This document shows positions 54,072 through 62,655 of a stretch of DNA of 64,000 nucleotides, piece after piece. Within the stretch, counting starts at the first letter, position 1. The number at the start of each line of letters is the position of its first letter. The position numbers were made by a program, and so were the translations under genes. Under the pieces are notes generated by a model. It was not told where the DNA came from. It did no database searches and saw only the letters and a program-made list of their open reading frames with translations. Origin of the DNA: DATAMF01 sp964472565 (GTDB lineage: Bacteria > Chloroflexota > Anaerolineae > Aggregatilineales > Aggregatilineaceae). The stretch covers positions 8,721 through 72,720 of the forward strand of contig CAYYNB010000007.1 of NCBI GenBank assembly GCA_964472565.1. The letters are read 5' to 3'.

Positions 54072-56531
54072 ATGGTTAAGCGTCTCTTTTATGGATTGAA
54101 TTTGATAATTCTGCCAATGGTGTTGTTACACCCCGCGCGTGTTCCAGCCGCGCAAGATGATCCGATGCGCAATGGATTAGTGAATCTCGAACACCTGTTA
54201 TTTTTAACCGAATCGGCCACCTTTGATGATCTCCCGGTGGCGATTGTCCATATTTACTCCGAACACCCGGAATATGAATGGGTAGATGCGGCGGGCGAAG
54301 GCATTTCGGCAGTCGATGATGTTGCCCGCGCGGCGCTGGTTTACCTGTGGTACTACGAGCAGACCGGGGATGAACACGCACTCGAACAAGCCCGGTTATG
54401 TCTGAATTTTGTGCTGCATGTGCAGAATGAAGACGGCACGTTCCACAATTTCGTGCTGGATCGCGACGGCACCATCAATATCGACGGCGCGACCAGCTAC
54501 AAATCGTTGGGCTGGTGGGCCATGCGCAGCCTGTGGGCGCTGGCCGAGGGGTATCGCGTTTTCAATGAGGTTGATCCTGACTATGCTGCCGAACTCCAGA
54601 CTCGCTACAAGCTCACTGAGTCTGCCCTTGCCGCCGCCAATCCGCCCGATAACTATGGCAAATACAGCCAGGTTCACGAATTCAGTATCCCCGCCTGGAT
54701 TCCCAACGGTGCCGCCGACGAGTCATCGGTGGCCCTGCTGGCGCTCACGTCCTACTATCGCAGCGATCCGAATCCCGACACCCAAAAGCTGATCGAATAT
54801 ATTGCTGACGGCATTGCGGCGTATCACCTGGGCGACAGCCAGACCTACCCCTTTGGCATGCATCCGGTGACGACCAACGCGCCCGGCTACTGGCACGCCT
54901 GGGGCAGTCATCAGGTTCATGCCCTGGCCGAAGCGGGTGCGGCCCTGAATCGCCAGGATTGGATCGACTCGGCAGCGCTCGAAGCCAATACTTTTCTCAT
55001 GCGCCAGTTAGCCTTTGAGCAGATCAACGAAATCGGCATTCTGCCACGCCGTGCCGCCCAAATCGCTTATGGCACCGATATGCTGGTCCAGGGTTATATG
55101 GCGCTCTACCGCGCGACAGGCAACGAAAACTATGCACGTTATGCCGGGTTAGCCGCCTCCTGGTTTTTCGGCAACAACATGGCGGGCGTCCCGATGTACG
55201 ATCCCGAAACCGGGCGCTGCTACGATGGCATTCAAGGCACGACTTCGTGGCGCGTCAATCTGAATTCCGGCGCGGAATCCACCATTGAGGCGCTCATGGC
55301 GCTGCTGGTGGTCCAGCCCGACCCGGTAGCTTCTAAATATCTCTTCTACACCCAAACCAGCGTCCGCCCGTACCTCCTGCTCGAAGCGGAATATGGCTAC
55401 AAAACCGCTGGGAAACCTGACTTCCGCACCCGCGACTGGACCGGGGAGTCTTACTTCAGCAGTAAGCAGTATTACAGCTTAGGTGCAGGCGATGTACTAG
55501 CCGTCGATTTTGAAGTTCCTTACGCTGGCGACTATTGGATTTACGCCGCCCACCAGCGCGAAGCCATCAACGCCAAAGAATTGCAGTTGGTTGCCTTGCA
55601 CGCCCCAGCCCCGATCACCGTCGATGGCCATCTGGACGAATGGGCAGATGTTCCCATCTTCTCCGCCAATACCGCCCGCCAGTTTTTGCGCGGCGCGTCG
55701 ATCTGGCGCGGCCCGGACATCGACAGTTTTGATGTCCAGTTCATGTGGGATGATACAAATCTGTATCTCGCCGCAACCGTTCGCGATCCCGTGCATGAAC
55801 AGGATCAGATCGGCCCTGGCGTCTGGCAGCAGGACGCACTGTGGGGTTATATCGACGGCATGGGGCGTGGATCGTTTCTCAGTTCCAAGTTTACCCTGGC
55901 CCAAACGCCCGATGGTCCCCAAGTGTGGGATTGGGTCGCTTCGGCATGGCTCCCCAATGCCCAACTCGCCTGGAAGCCCTTCGAGTCGGGCGGCGGTTAC
56001 GTGTACGAGGCCGTGCTTCCTCTGCGCTCGCTGGGAATTGATGATCCCGCAGTCGGCAAAATAGTCGGCATCGAAATCGGGCGTGGTATTGGCGGCGATT
56101 CGTTTCTGGACCTGACCGGAACTGATCCCGATACCGCCTCTAATCTGCCCGATCTGATCCTGATTAACACACTCAGTGATCTCGATGCGCTGGGCGGCGC
56201 GGAGTCTATCCTTGCGGGGGGCACTGATGCGATAGCGCTAGGTATCACGCTGGATACAGGCGAACAGATCGTCCTGCCTTCCAATACGGCTCCTGACCGC
56301 CGCTACTTGTGGCTGGATCAGGTAGGGAGTAGCCCTGTTTCGCTGGAAGCTGGATCGCACACCTTAAGCCTGACCTATGCGGGCACCGAACCCAGCCGCC
56401 GCGCTGTAATCGATGGTTTCCTGATCCAGCCTGTTGTTGCCCAGCGCATCTTCACCGGGCCGGATGGAGCCGCACTAACTTTAACTTACGACACGTCAAC
56501 CGGCGTCGTAACCATAGCAGAAACCGAATGA
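54072..56531 (+). CDS. Large secreted enzyme-like protein: (alpha/alpha) toroid plus CBM9-like domain
   Basis: An 819-residue exported protein in the sugar-uptake locus. Signal peptide of about 27 residues. Residues 30-430 are regularly helical with repeated Trp/Tyr-rich segments (ARAALVYLWYYEQTGD, SLGWWAMRSLWALAEGY, DESSVALLALTSYYR), the pattern of an (alpha/alpha)6 toroid as in many glycosidases and lyases; the family could not be named. Residues about 515-690 resemble carbohydrate-binding module family 9 (PITVDGHLDEWADVP, FMWDDTNLYLAATVRD). The remainder is beta-rich. It would act outside the cell on the oligosaccharide taken up by the transporter. ATG 54072 is 6 bases after the permease stop; its TGA overlaps a spurious upstream GH130 start. 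Confidence 0.75.
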   Translation: MVKRLFYGLNLIILPMVLLHPARVPAAQDDPMRNGLVNLEHLLFLTESATFDDLPVAIVHIYSEHPEYEWVDAAGEGISAVDDVARAALVYLWYYEQTGDEHALEQARLCLNFVLHVQNEDGTFHNFVLDRDGTINIDGATSYKSLGWWAMRSLWALAEGYRVFNEVDPDYAAELQTRYKLTESALAAANPPDNYGKYSQVHEFSIPAWIPNGAADESSVALLALTSYYRSDPNPDTQKLIEYIADGIAAYHLGDSQTYPFGMHPVTTNAPGYWHAWGSHQVHALAEAGAALNRQDWIDSAALEANTFLMRQLAFEQINEIGILPRRAAQIAYGTDMLVQGYMALYRATGNENYARYAGLAASWFFGNNMAGVPMYDPETGRCYDGIQGTTSWRVNLNSGAESTIEALMALLVVQPDPVASKYLFYTQTSVRPYLLLEAEYGYKTAGKPDFRTRDWTGESYFSSKQYYSLGAGDVLAVDFEVPYAGDYWIYAAHQREAINAKELQLVALHAPAPITVDGHLDEWADVPIFSANTARQFLRGASIWRGPDIDSFDVQFMWDDTNLYLAATVRDPVHEQDQIGPGVWQQDALWGYIDGMGRGSFLSSKFTLAQTPDGPQVWDWVASAWLPNAQLAWKPFESGGGYVYEAVLPLRSLGIDDPAVGKIVGIEIGRGIGGDSFLDLTGTDPDTASNLPDLILINTLSDLDALGGAESILAGGTDAIALGITLDTGEQIVLPSNTAPDRRYLWLDQVGSSPVSLEAGSHTLSLTYAGTEPSRRAVIDGFLIQPVVAQRIFTGPDGAALTLTYDTSTGVVTIAETE

Positions 56532-56551
56532 TGCCGATCCAAGAAAATAAT

Positions 56552-56606
56552 CCCCCACATCCTGTGAGTTTGACTTCCCTTGGGGAAGGGGCAGGGGAGG
56601 ATGGGG
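56552..56606. repeat. Nested palindromic GC-rich intergenic element
   Basis: Outer arms CCCCA-CATCCT and AGGATG-GGG flank an inner hairpin CTTCCC / GGGAAG with a 3-base loop. It lies in the 125-base gap before the GH130 gene and reads through in frame if the longer start is used, giving PPHPVSLTSLGEGAGEDG, a low-complexity peptide. It resembles short dispersed palindromic elements, but its copy number cannot be judged from this window. Confidence 0.5.
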
Positions 56607-56656
56607 TAAAGAAAATATTGGTGCAGCCTAAGACCACCTACGCAGGAGCTAAAAGG

Positions 56657-57535
56657 ATGACTCTCAAATTAACGCGCTTTCCAGGCAATCCGATCTTGTT
56701 GCCTTCGACCCATAACATTTGGGAAAACGCGAATGTGTTTAACGCCGCCGCCGTTGAATTCAATGGCCTGGTTTACATGCACTACCGGGCGCAGGGGTTA
56801 GATCGCCTTTCCCGCATCGGTTGTGCGATCAGCACCGATGGTTATCACTTTAACCGTTTGCAGGAACCGGTTTTGTCACCCGGCACTGAATACGAAATCT
56901 TCGGCGTTGAAGACCCGCGCATTACCCGGATCGATGATGTGTTTTACATGCTCTACACCGCCTATTCGCCGCATGGTACCCGCGTCTCGCTGGCCCGCAG
57001 CACCAATCTGCTCCACTGGGAACGGATGGGCGTAGTCCTGCCGGACGAAGACAACAAGGACGCCGCGCTGTTTCCCGAAAAAATCGGCGGGCGGTATGTC
57101 ATGTTTCACCGCCGTGTGCCCGACATCTGGTTAGCCTACTCGGATGATCTGCTGCACTGGACCGACCACCAGATCATTATGCGCCCGCGCCCCGGTCTAT
57201 GGGATGGCATTCGCATTGGCGCAGGTGGACCACCGTTCCGCACCGATGCGGGCTGGCTGTTTTTCTATCATGGCTTTGCCGAAGATCGTATTTACTGCCT
57301 GGGAATCGCCCTGCTCGATCTGAACGATCCATCGAAGGTGCTCAAGCGCCAGATTGATCCCATTCTTTGTCCGTCAACCCCCTGGGAATATTTCGGTGAT
57401 GTGCCGAATGTGGTGTTTACTGACGGCGGCGTTGAAACTGAATCGGAATACCTGATCTACTACGGCGCAGGCGATCATGTCATGGCGGTAGCCTCCGTCA
57501 GCAAACAGGACGTAGCCGCGTTTATCGAAGGCTAA
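56657..57535 (+). CDS. GH130 family glycoside phosphorylase/hydrolase
   Basis: About 292 residues, a five-bladed beta-propeller enzyme of GH130. Family traits are NIWENANVFNAAAVEFNGLVY near the N terminus, GVEDPRITRIDDVFYMLYT with the conserved acid in EDPR, KDAALFPEKIGGRYVMFHR and WDGIRIGAGGPPFRT. GH130 enzymes phosphorolyse or hydrolyse beta-mannosidic bonds of short oligosaccharides. Which of these it does cannot be settled here; the residues that bind phosphate would decide it. ATG 56657 follows GGAG by 9 bases. It is the last gene of the sugar locus and has no signal peptide, so it works on imported substrate. Confidence 0.85.
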   Translation: MTLKLTRFPGNPILLPSTHNIWENANVFNAAAVEFNGLVYMHYRAQGLDRLSRIGCAISTDGYHFNRLQEPVLSPGTEYEIFGVEDPRITRIDDVFYMLYTAYSPHGTRVSLARSTNLLHWERMGVVLPDEDNKDAALFPEKIGGRYVMFHRRVPDIWLAYSDDLLHWTDHQIIMRPRPGLWDGIRIGAGGPPFRTDAGWLFFYHGFAEDRIYCLGIALLDLNDPSKVLKRQIDPILCPSTPWEYFGDVPNVVFTDGGVETESEYLIYYGAGDHVMAVASVSKQDVAAFIEG

Positions 57536-57585
57536 TCAGCGATCTATTCGGTGTAGGATGGGTGGGCACAGGCGGCTAGGAAAAT

Positions 57586-57619
57586 AAGTTTGATCTAAGG
57601 TCAACCTTAGATCAAACTT
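57586..57619. terminator. Bidirectional intrinsic terminator
   Basis: A 15-bp perfect stem (57586-57600 and 57605-57619) with loop TCAA, followed by GGTTTT on the plus strand and preceded by AAAAT, which reads ATTTT on the minus strand. It lies between the GH130 stop and the convergent KBL/BioF-type gene. Confidence 0.9.
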
Positions 57620-57627
57620 GGTTTTGC

Positions 57628-58794
57628 CTAAATCACACCTAATTCGCGCCCCACCTGCGCGAAAATACCGAGTGCCCGATCCAGATCATCTTTGCTGTGT
57701 GTGGCGCTGTTCATCACGCGAATCCGCGCCTTGCCTTGCGGAACGGTTGGATACCCAATCGCCATCGCAAACACGCCCGTCTCGAACAGCCGCTTGCTGA
57801 ACTGCTGTGCCAGCGGAGCTTCACCCAACATTACCGGGACAATCGGCGTTTGGGTATGTCCGGTGTTAAAGCCCAGGTTGTTCATCCCCGTCTTGAAATA
57901 TGCCGCATTGCTCCACAGCCGGTCTACCAGCGCTGTACTTTCTTCCAGCACATCCACCGCCGCCAGACACGCGGCCACATCCGGCACCGTCATCGCGCTG
58001 CTGAACAGGAATGGCCGTCCACGCTGCCGCAGCCAATCAATGATCGCCTGCCGCCCCGCGACAATCCCGCCGACCACACCGAACGCCTTACTCATCGTGC
58101 CGATTTCAATATCCACTTTGCCATGCAGCCCAAAATGATCAACGATGCCGCGCCCGCCCTTACCCATCACACCTTCGCCGTGCGCATCATCCACCATCAG
58201 CAAAATCCCGTGTTCCTGCGCAATCTCCGCGATCTCCGGCAGCGGCGCAATATCACCATCCATGCTGAAAACGCCGTCTGTAATGATCATCCGCCGCCCG
58301 TACTCGGTGGTATTGGCGATTTGCTGTCGCAGATCATCCGGCGATGCATGCGCGAACCGCACAATTTTCGCCCCCGACAGGCGGCATCCGTCAATAATAC
58401 TGGCGTGATTCAACTCATCCGAAAAAATAATATCGCCTTTCCCCACCAGTGCCGCGATGGTAGCCAGGTTCGCCGTGAACCCGCTCTGGAACGTAATCGC
58501 CGCCTCTGCGCCTTTGAACGTAGCCAGCCGTTGTTCAAGCTGGATATGTAAATCCATCGTCCCCGCGATACTTCGCACCGCCGCCGGGCCGAGTCCATGC
58601 GTATCCATGGCTTTTTTCGCCGCGTCGATCAATCGCGGATGGTTCGCCAATCCCAGGTAATTGTTCGACGAGAAGTTCAGAACGCGCTTTCCATCCACCA
58701 CTAACCATGCCCCCTGCGGACTGCTCAGGGTGCGGATGGTGTTGAATAGTCCCTGTTCCTTCAAATGCGCGATTTCTTCGTCAATCCACAGCAT
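57628..58794 (-). CDS. Glycine C-acetyltransferase / 8-amino-7-oxononanoate synthase family enzyme
   Basis: A 388-residue PLP-dependent alpha-oxoamine synthase. The Schiff-base Lys is K236 (TMSKAFG), with VDDAHGEGVMG binding PLP and the NYLGLANHPRL start typical of KBL/BioF. It condenses an acyl-CoA with an amino acid (glycine or alanine) releasing CO2 and CoA. Choice between 2-amino-3-ketobutyrate CoA ligase and BioF cannot be made; no threonine dehydrogenase or biotin gene is next to it. AAGGAG precedes ATG 58794 by 6 bases; the frame could run to 58824. Confidence 0.9.
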   Translation of the reverse strand: MLWIDEEIAHLKEQGLFNTIRTLSSPQGAWLVVDGKRVLNFSSNNYLGLANHPRLIDAAKKAMDTHGLGPAAVRSIAGTMDLHIQLEQRLATFKGAEAAITFQSGFTANLATIAALVGKGDIIFSDELNHASIIDGCRLSGAKIVRFAHASPDDLRQQIANTTEYGRRMIITDGVFSMDGDIAPLPEIAEIAQEHGILLMVDDAHGEGVMGKGGRGIVDHFGLHGKVDIEIGTMSKAFGVVGGIVAGRQAIIDWLRQRGRPFLFSSAMTVPDVAACLAAVDVLEESTALVDRLWSNAAYFKTGMNNLGFNTGHTQTPIVPVMLGEAPLAQQFSKRLFETGVFAMAIGYPTVPQGKARIRVMNSATHSKDDLDRALGIFAQVGRELGVI

Positions 58795-58907
58795 AAAAAA
58801 CTCCTTCCTAAATTTAATCAGCACTCCAATTTTAACATAGATGCTGGCCGTGAATCCCTACTTCAGCGCATAATGAGTATGGAAAATATTTATAGAAGGG
58901 ACTTGCA

Positions 58908-59588
58908 ATGTCACGAACCCTGGTTTTGAACCTGAAAATGGTCAATCTTCATTTATTGGAGTATGGCGACGGACTCGTTCTGGTTGATGCCGGGATGATC
59001 GGTGCCAAAAAAAAGGTGTTGCAGGCCATTCGCCAGCTTGGGCACCAACCCTATGATTTGAAGGCGATTTTGGTCACGCATGCCGACATCGACCACATTG
59101 GCAGCTTAAAAGCTATCGCCAATGCCACCGGCGCGCCTATCTATGCTGGTGCTGAATCGGCGCATTACATCGAAAGCCGCCAGTCGCCGCCCCATATGAT
59201 CCCGCCGCTGAATTTAATGACCAATACGGCTGCTTATGTTTTGCGCAGTCCAACGCTTGTCAATCATGTCGTGGAAGATGGCGAAGTGTTGAATCTGGGC
59301 GGCGGCATTCGTGCCCTGGCTGCTCCCGGACACACACCCGATCATTTTGTCTATTACTGGGAACCGGAGCGGATTCTTTTTGCCGGAGACTTGTTTAACA
59401 ATCTAAAGCAGTTGACGCTGACCTTACCCCCGATGACCTACAGCCGTGCCGCCGCCGAGCAGAGCGCCCGCAAAGTTCTGGCACTCAACCCGGCAGCAAT
59501 TGGCGTTGGTCATGGCAAAGTCTGGATCGCAGAAGATCATCCCGACGATTTAACCCGCTTGTTACGTGCAGTCGGGAATCAGGCATAG
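58908..59588 (+). CDS. Metallo-beta-lactamase-fold hydrolase
   Basis: A 226-residue MBL-fold protein. The zinc motif H58-A-D60-x-D62-H63 (HADIDH) is intact and a later APGHTPDHFVYY supplies the third His; LFAGDLF contains the bridging Asp and a C-terminal GVGHGKVW a last His. Size fits glyoxalase II-like or general thioester hydrolases. A GAAGGGA site lies 9 bases before the ATG. It is transcribed convergently with the STAS gene and its stop overlaps that gene by 10 bases. Confidence 0.9.
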   Translation: MSRTLVLNLKMVNLHLLEYGDGLVLVDAGMIGAKKKVLQAIRQLGHQPYDLKAILVTHADIDHIGSLKAIANATGAPIYAGAESAHYIESRQSPPHMIPPLNLMTNTAAYVLRSPTLVNHVVEDGEVLNLGGGIRALAAPGHTPDHFVYYWEPERILFAGDLFNNLKQLTLTLPPMTYSRAAAEQSARKVLALNPAAIGVGHGKVWIAEDHPDDLTRLLRAVGNQA

Positions 59589-59911
59589 TAAACTGAGGGT
59601 TGGATACGAGTGCCCAGGGGTTTGCCTGCTGAATACTGAATCTCCATCACCGTATCCAGCCCGACCAGTTCCAACAGCGTTTTGACCCGTTCGGACGGGT
59701 TGGCAATGCTCAGTTTTCCGCCTTTTTCCTGCGCCCGCTTGAAAAGCGCGACCAGTTCGCGCAGGCCCGCGCTGTTAATATACTCGACCCCGCTCAGTTC
59801 CAGAACCAGACTGCGAAATCCATTTCCGAGGGCGTGATCAAGCACCTGGGTCAATTGGGTATTCCCCGATCCATCGATTCGCCCGATGACTTCCAATACC
59901 TGTGTGCTCAT
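59579..59911 (-). CDS. STAS-domain anti-sigma factor antagonist
   Basis: A 110-residue single STAS domain. The segment VEYINSAGLRELV contains the phosphorylatable Ser47 of SpoIIAA/RsbV-like proteins. When unphosphorylated such a protein binds an anti-sigma kinase and frees a sigma factor. No kinase or phosphatase partner is adjacent. GGAGGA precedes ATG 59911 by 5 bases. A palindrome (60002-60017) lies upstream. Confidence 0.9.
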   Translation of the reverse strand: MSTQVLEVIGRIDGSGNTQLTQVLDHALGNGFRSLVLELSGVEYINSAGLRELVALFKRAQEKGGKLSIANPSERVKTLLELVGLDTVMEIQYSAGKPLGTRIQPSVYYA

Positions 59912-60001
59912 GAAATCCTCCATGGGCAGGCTTCGGCAACGAAGTGTTTCTAGCGGTTAGTAGCCTGCCAACTATTACATCTAGCTATACGCAGATTGCG
60001 C

Positions 60002-60017
60002 TTGAGAAGTTTCTCAA
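60002..60017. promoter_or_regulatory. Palindrome upstream of the STAS gene
   Basis: TTGAGAA-GT-TTCTCAA, perfect 7-bp arms with 2-base spacing, in the 153-base gap between holA and the STAS gene. Candidate operator or small hairpin. Nothing else recognised in this gap. Confidence 0.35.
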
Positions 60018-60064
60018 AGGCTACCGCGTTTTTATAAATTCAATTTAAACGGAGGATAGGAAAT

Positions 60065-61066
60065 TTATGAGGAAATACCCGCAAAAAACAGATCTAAGGC
60101 GAGCACATCATCGACTTTGCCCGTTTTGATCCCGGTGTCAATCTCCAGCAGGTTATGATAGATTTGTTCAATTTGACCAAGTGTAAACGCGTGGACTTGC
60201 TGCGCCAGTTTTTCCCCAACATAAGGATGCACGCCAATCGCCTGCCCAATCTGTTTGGGAGTCCCGCCTTCATTCAGATACTCGCGCGCCAGCAGCAGCA
60301 GTCGGAACTGCCGCACAATCATGCCGAACAAGCGCAGCGCCTCGTCATTTTCAAGCAGTCGGTGCAGCAGTTTGAGCGCCGTTGCACCGTCTCGTTTTCC
60401 CAGTGCATCCACCATATCGAAGACATCCGCTTCCGCCCGGTATGGCGTGAGCAGCGCTACATCCGCTTCCGTGATCGGGCGTTCAAAGTTGACATACGTT
60501 GCCAGTTTGGCGATCTCACTGTCTGCCGCGCGTAAATCAACCTGATCATCATGAGCCAGCACCAGCGCCAGTGCAGTTGCCGCTTGCGGCACAATCGGTG
60601 TGCCGTACACGTCGCGCGCCTGGGTGATGATCCACTGCGCCGGGTTACGCGGTGGATCGAACAGCTTGTGGTAGCCATTCGGTTCATTTTTTGCCAGTTT
60701 CAGAATCGCATTGCTTTCCGAGAGCGTCCCTGGTTCGACAAACACCACCCGCGCGAAGTCGGGCAGTTGCGGCAGCCCGGCCACAAGATCATCAAGCTGC
60801 GCCTTGCCGGTTTTCCCGGATCCCTTACGCGCCAGCCATGTCAGCATCCCCTCCACAATGACCAGCCGTTTGTCACTGAGAAAGGGCATCGCGCTCGCTG
60901 CTGCCAACACTTCAGCGGCAGAGACTTGTTTTCCATCAAACACCGTCGTATTCAAATCCGCCATCGATGGATCGCCCATCGCGCTCCGCAGATTTTGAAG
61001 TTGGGCGCGCAGACTGAATTCATCCGGCCCATGAAAAACATAAAAGGTAGGGATTCGTCGGCTCAT
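60065..61066 (-). CDS. holA: DNA polymerase III subunit delta
   Basis: A 333-residue clamp-loader delta subunit. The N-terminal AAA+-like domain begins FYVFHGPDEFSLRAQL and includes LVIVEGMLTWL; the core and lid domains follow, with ALGKRDGATALKLLHRLLENDEALRLFGMIVRQFRLLLLA and a C-terminal collar segment. It opens the beta clamp. The ATG overlaps the DUF6391 stop by one base (TAATG). No Walker A is present, as normal for delta. Confidence 0.9.
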   Translation of the reverse strand: MSRRIPTFYVFHGPDEFSLRAQLQNLRSAMGDPSMADLNTTVFDGKQVSAAEVLAAASAMPFLSDKRLVIVEGMLTWLARKGSGKTGKAQLDDLVAGLPQLPDFARVVFVEPGTLSESNAILKLAKNEPNGYHKLFDPPRNPAQWIITQARDVYGTPIVPQAATALALVLAHDDQVDLRAADSEIAKLATYVNFERPITEADVALLTPYRAEADVFDMVDALGKRDGATALKLLHRLLENDEALRLFGMIVRQFRLLLLAREYLNEGGTPKQIGQAIGVHPYVGEKLAQQVHAFTLGQIEQIYHNLLEIDTGIKTGKVDDVLALDLFFAGISS

Positions 61067-61620
61067 TAACCGTTTGCCGTTTTGACGAAATGGACCGTGA
61101 CACGCTGCCCGGCCAATGGCACCGTGAATTCATAGCGGTTGATGTTCACCACTTGCATATTACCGGGATCACCCAGCGTGGTGAAATGCTGTTGCAGCGA
61201 CAGACCAACCGGCTGTGACAGAATCAACGACATCGTGGAGAGCATAATAATCGTAGGCAGGCGCGTGATTCGTTCCAGAATTCCAGACTTCATCCCGCTG
61301 GTTCCGGCCAGTGCCGCGACACTGGTCATCACCCCTGCCGTGACCAATCCCGTGCCGCAGTTCGGATGAATAGCCAGATTTTGCTCGCCATCCTTCATCC
61401 GCCGCAGAGCTTCAGCAACTGCCGTTTCGACTTCGTTCGTATGCACATTCCCGTACAGGTAAAACCCGCTCATTGTGGAGCGTCCCGCCACCACCAGATT
61501 TTTGACATGATGGCTCAAGACATGAATCGTCGCATGTTCCAGCCCATGATTCCGGCGAACGCGGCGAATCAACGGAAAATTCAAAATGGGTGCCAATAGA
61601 AGTGCTAGAAACTGAAACAT
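61066..61620 (-). CDS. DUF6391 family membrane protein
   Basis: A 184-residue protein with a short N-terminal hydrophobic segment (1-18) and a central one at about 95-110 and 124-140. The diagnostic element is RRNHGLEHATIHVL (about 22-35), with two conserved His, and HPNCGTG near residue 87. The domain occurs in Chloroflexota and Cyanobacteria and has no known function. The HxxxH-like pattern could bind a metal (inference). It is translationally coupled to holA and lies 15 bases after the sortase gene. Confidence 0.82.
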   Translation of the reverse strand: MFQFLALLLAPILNFPLIRRVRRNHGLEHATIHVLSHHVKNLVVAGRSTMSGFYLYGNVHTNEVETAVAEALRRMKDGEQNLAIHPNCGTGLVTAGVMTSVAALAGTSGMKSGILERITRLPTIIMLSTMSLILSQPVGLSLQQHFTTLGDPGNMQVVNINRYEFTVPLAGQRVTVHFVKTANG

Positions 61621-61635
61621 GTGATTTCCTCATGT

Positions 61636-62655
61636 TTAAGGCACATGATCTTCTCGTTTGTACAGTGCAGTTGGCTGTGCCACAACGACCAGACGATAAA
61701 CATTGGATGTGTAAGGCCAGCATGTTATGAGCGTAACACGTTCGTCGGCGGTAGGCAATATCCATCGCGCATTCTCCCGCCGTACCTCGATGGGTTGGCC
61801 TTCTTCCACCAGCACCATGATCTGCGTGACCACATACTCAAACCGTGTGCCTTTCGCTTCCAGAACAATCCGCTCTCCCGGTTTGAGCGCCACCAGATAC
61901 CGGAATACTTCGCCATACACATTATGGTGCCCGTTCAGCACCGTATTTCCGGCAGTGCCCAGTGACGCGGAACTGTTGTGCCATCCAACCGCGTATTCGT
62001 TCGGCACATCCCACTGGCTGTAAACCAGCTTATCGATAGTGACCGAATGCTGGCCCACCGCTTTGATCGGCGCATCCAGGCCAATCGCGTCAATAAGAAT
62101 ACGATCTGGAATCCTCGCTGGTTGCGTGCGCCGGAATGTAGGTGTGGGACTCGGTGTAGTGCTGGGTGTCGCTGTCAGGGTCGCCGTTTGAGTGGGTGTC
62201 CGAGTTGGCGTAGTGGTACTCGTGCTTGTTGGTGTATGAGGATGTGGTCTTGTGGAACTCGCCGTCGGAAAACGAGTTGTAGGAACGGCGGTGAATGGTA
62301 CTGTTTCTGTAAATGTCGCGGTAGCTGTCGCGGTCACGGATGGGCGCATTGTGGAAATCGCCGTTAGCGTTGCTCCACGTGTAAGCGTGGGTTTAGGCGT
62401 CGGCTGTGCTGTCGGCGGATCACTGACAGGCAGCATGGCGACAGCCACATCGGTTGGCAGCGGTGGCAGCGGCAGCGGCGTTCCCAGATAACCCGGCGTA
62501 GGCGTGCTCTCCACTTCAAATCCCGGCGGCAGCACAATCGCCTTGTCGGGTTCCACCACGCGCCACATAACCAGTACAACACCGCCGCCAATGCAAACCA
62601 ACCCTGCGAATGTCAGGATCATACCCAACCATCGCAGTCTGGTGGAATCAGTCAA
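61636..62655 (-). CDS. Sortase with Thr/Pro-rich linker
   Basis: A 339-residue membrane-anchored transpeptidase. N-terminal membrane span (about 9-32), a Thr/Pro/Ser-rich spacer (about 75-190), then a sortase domain. The catalytic triad is visible: H243 (NGHHNVYG), C312 (TLITCWPY) and R321 (VYRLVV). The TLxTC signature and extracellular C-terminal domain match sortase class D/E-like enzymes, which attach proteins to the wall or join pilins. No protein with a recognisable LPxTG-type tail was seen in this window. The start is TTG 62655, overlapping the HAD stop by 8 bases. Confidence 0.9.
   Translation of the reverse strand: MTDSTRLRWLGMILTFAGLVCIGGGVVLVMWRVVEPDKAIVLPPGFEVESTPTPGYLGTPLPLPPLPTDVAVAMLPVSDPPTAQPTPKPTLTRGATLTAISTMRPSVTATATATFTETVPFTAVPTTRFPTASSTRPHPHTPTSTSTTTPTRTPTQTATLTATPSTTPSPTPTFRRTQPARIPDRILIDAIGLDAPIKAVGQHSVTIDKLVYSQWDVPNEYAVGWHNSSASLGTAGNTVLNGHHNVYGEVFRYLVALKPGERIVLEAKGTRFEYVVTQIMVLVEEGQPIEVRRENARWILPTADERVTLITCWPYTSNVYRLVVVAQPTALYKREDHVP

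Noticed and set aside
60067..60129. Small plus-strand ORF behind GGAGG (20 codons)
   Set aside because: It overlaps the end of holA in antisense, is very short and has no further support.
9646..62520. Thr/Pro-coding low-complexity tracts as possible CRISPR or VNTR arrays
   Set aside because: Units are irregular in length and sequence, keep the reading frame of exported proteins, and no cas genes are present.
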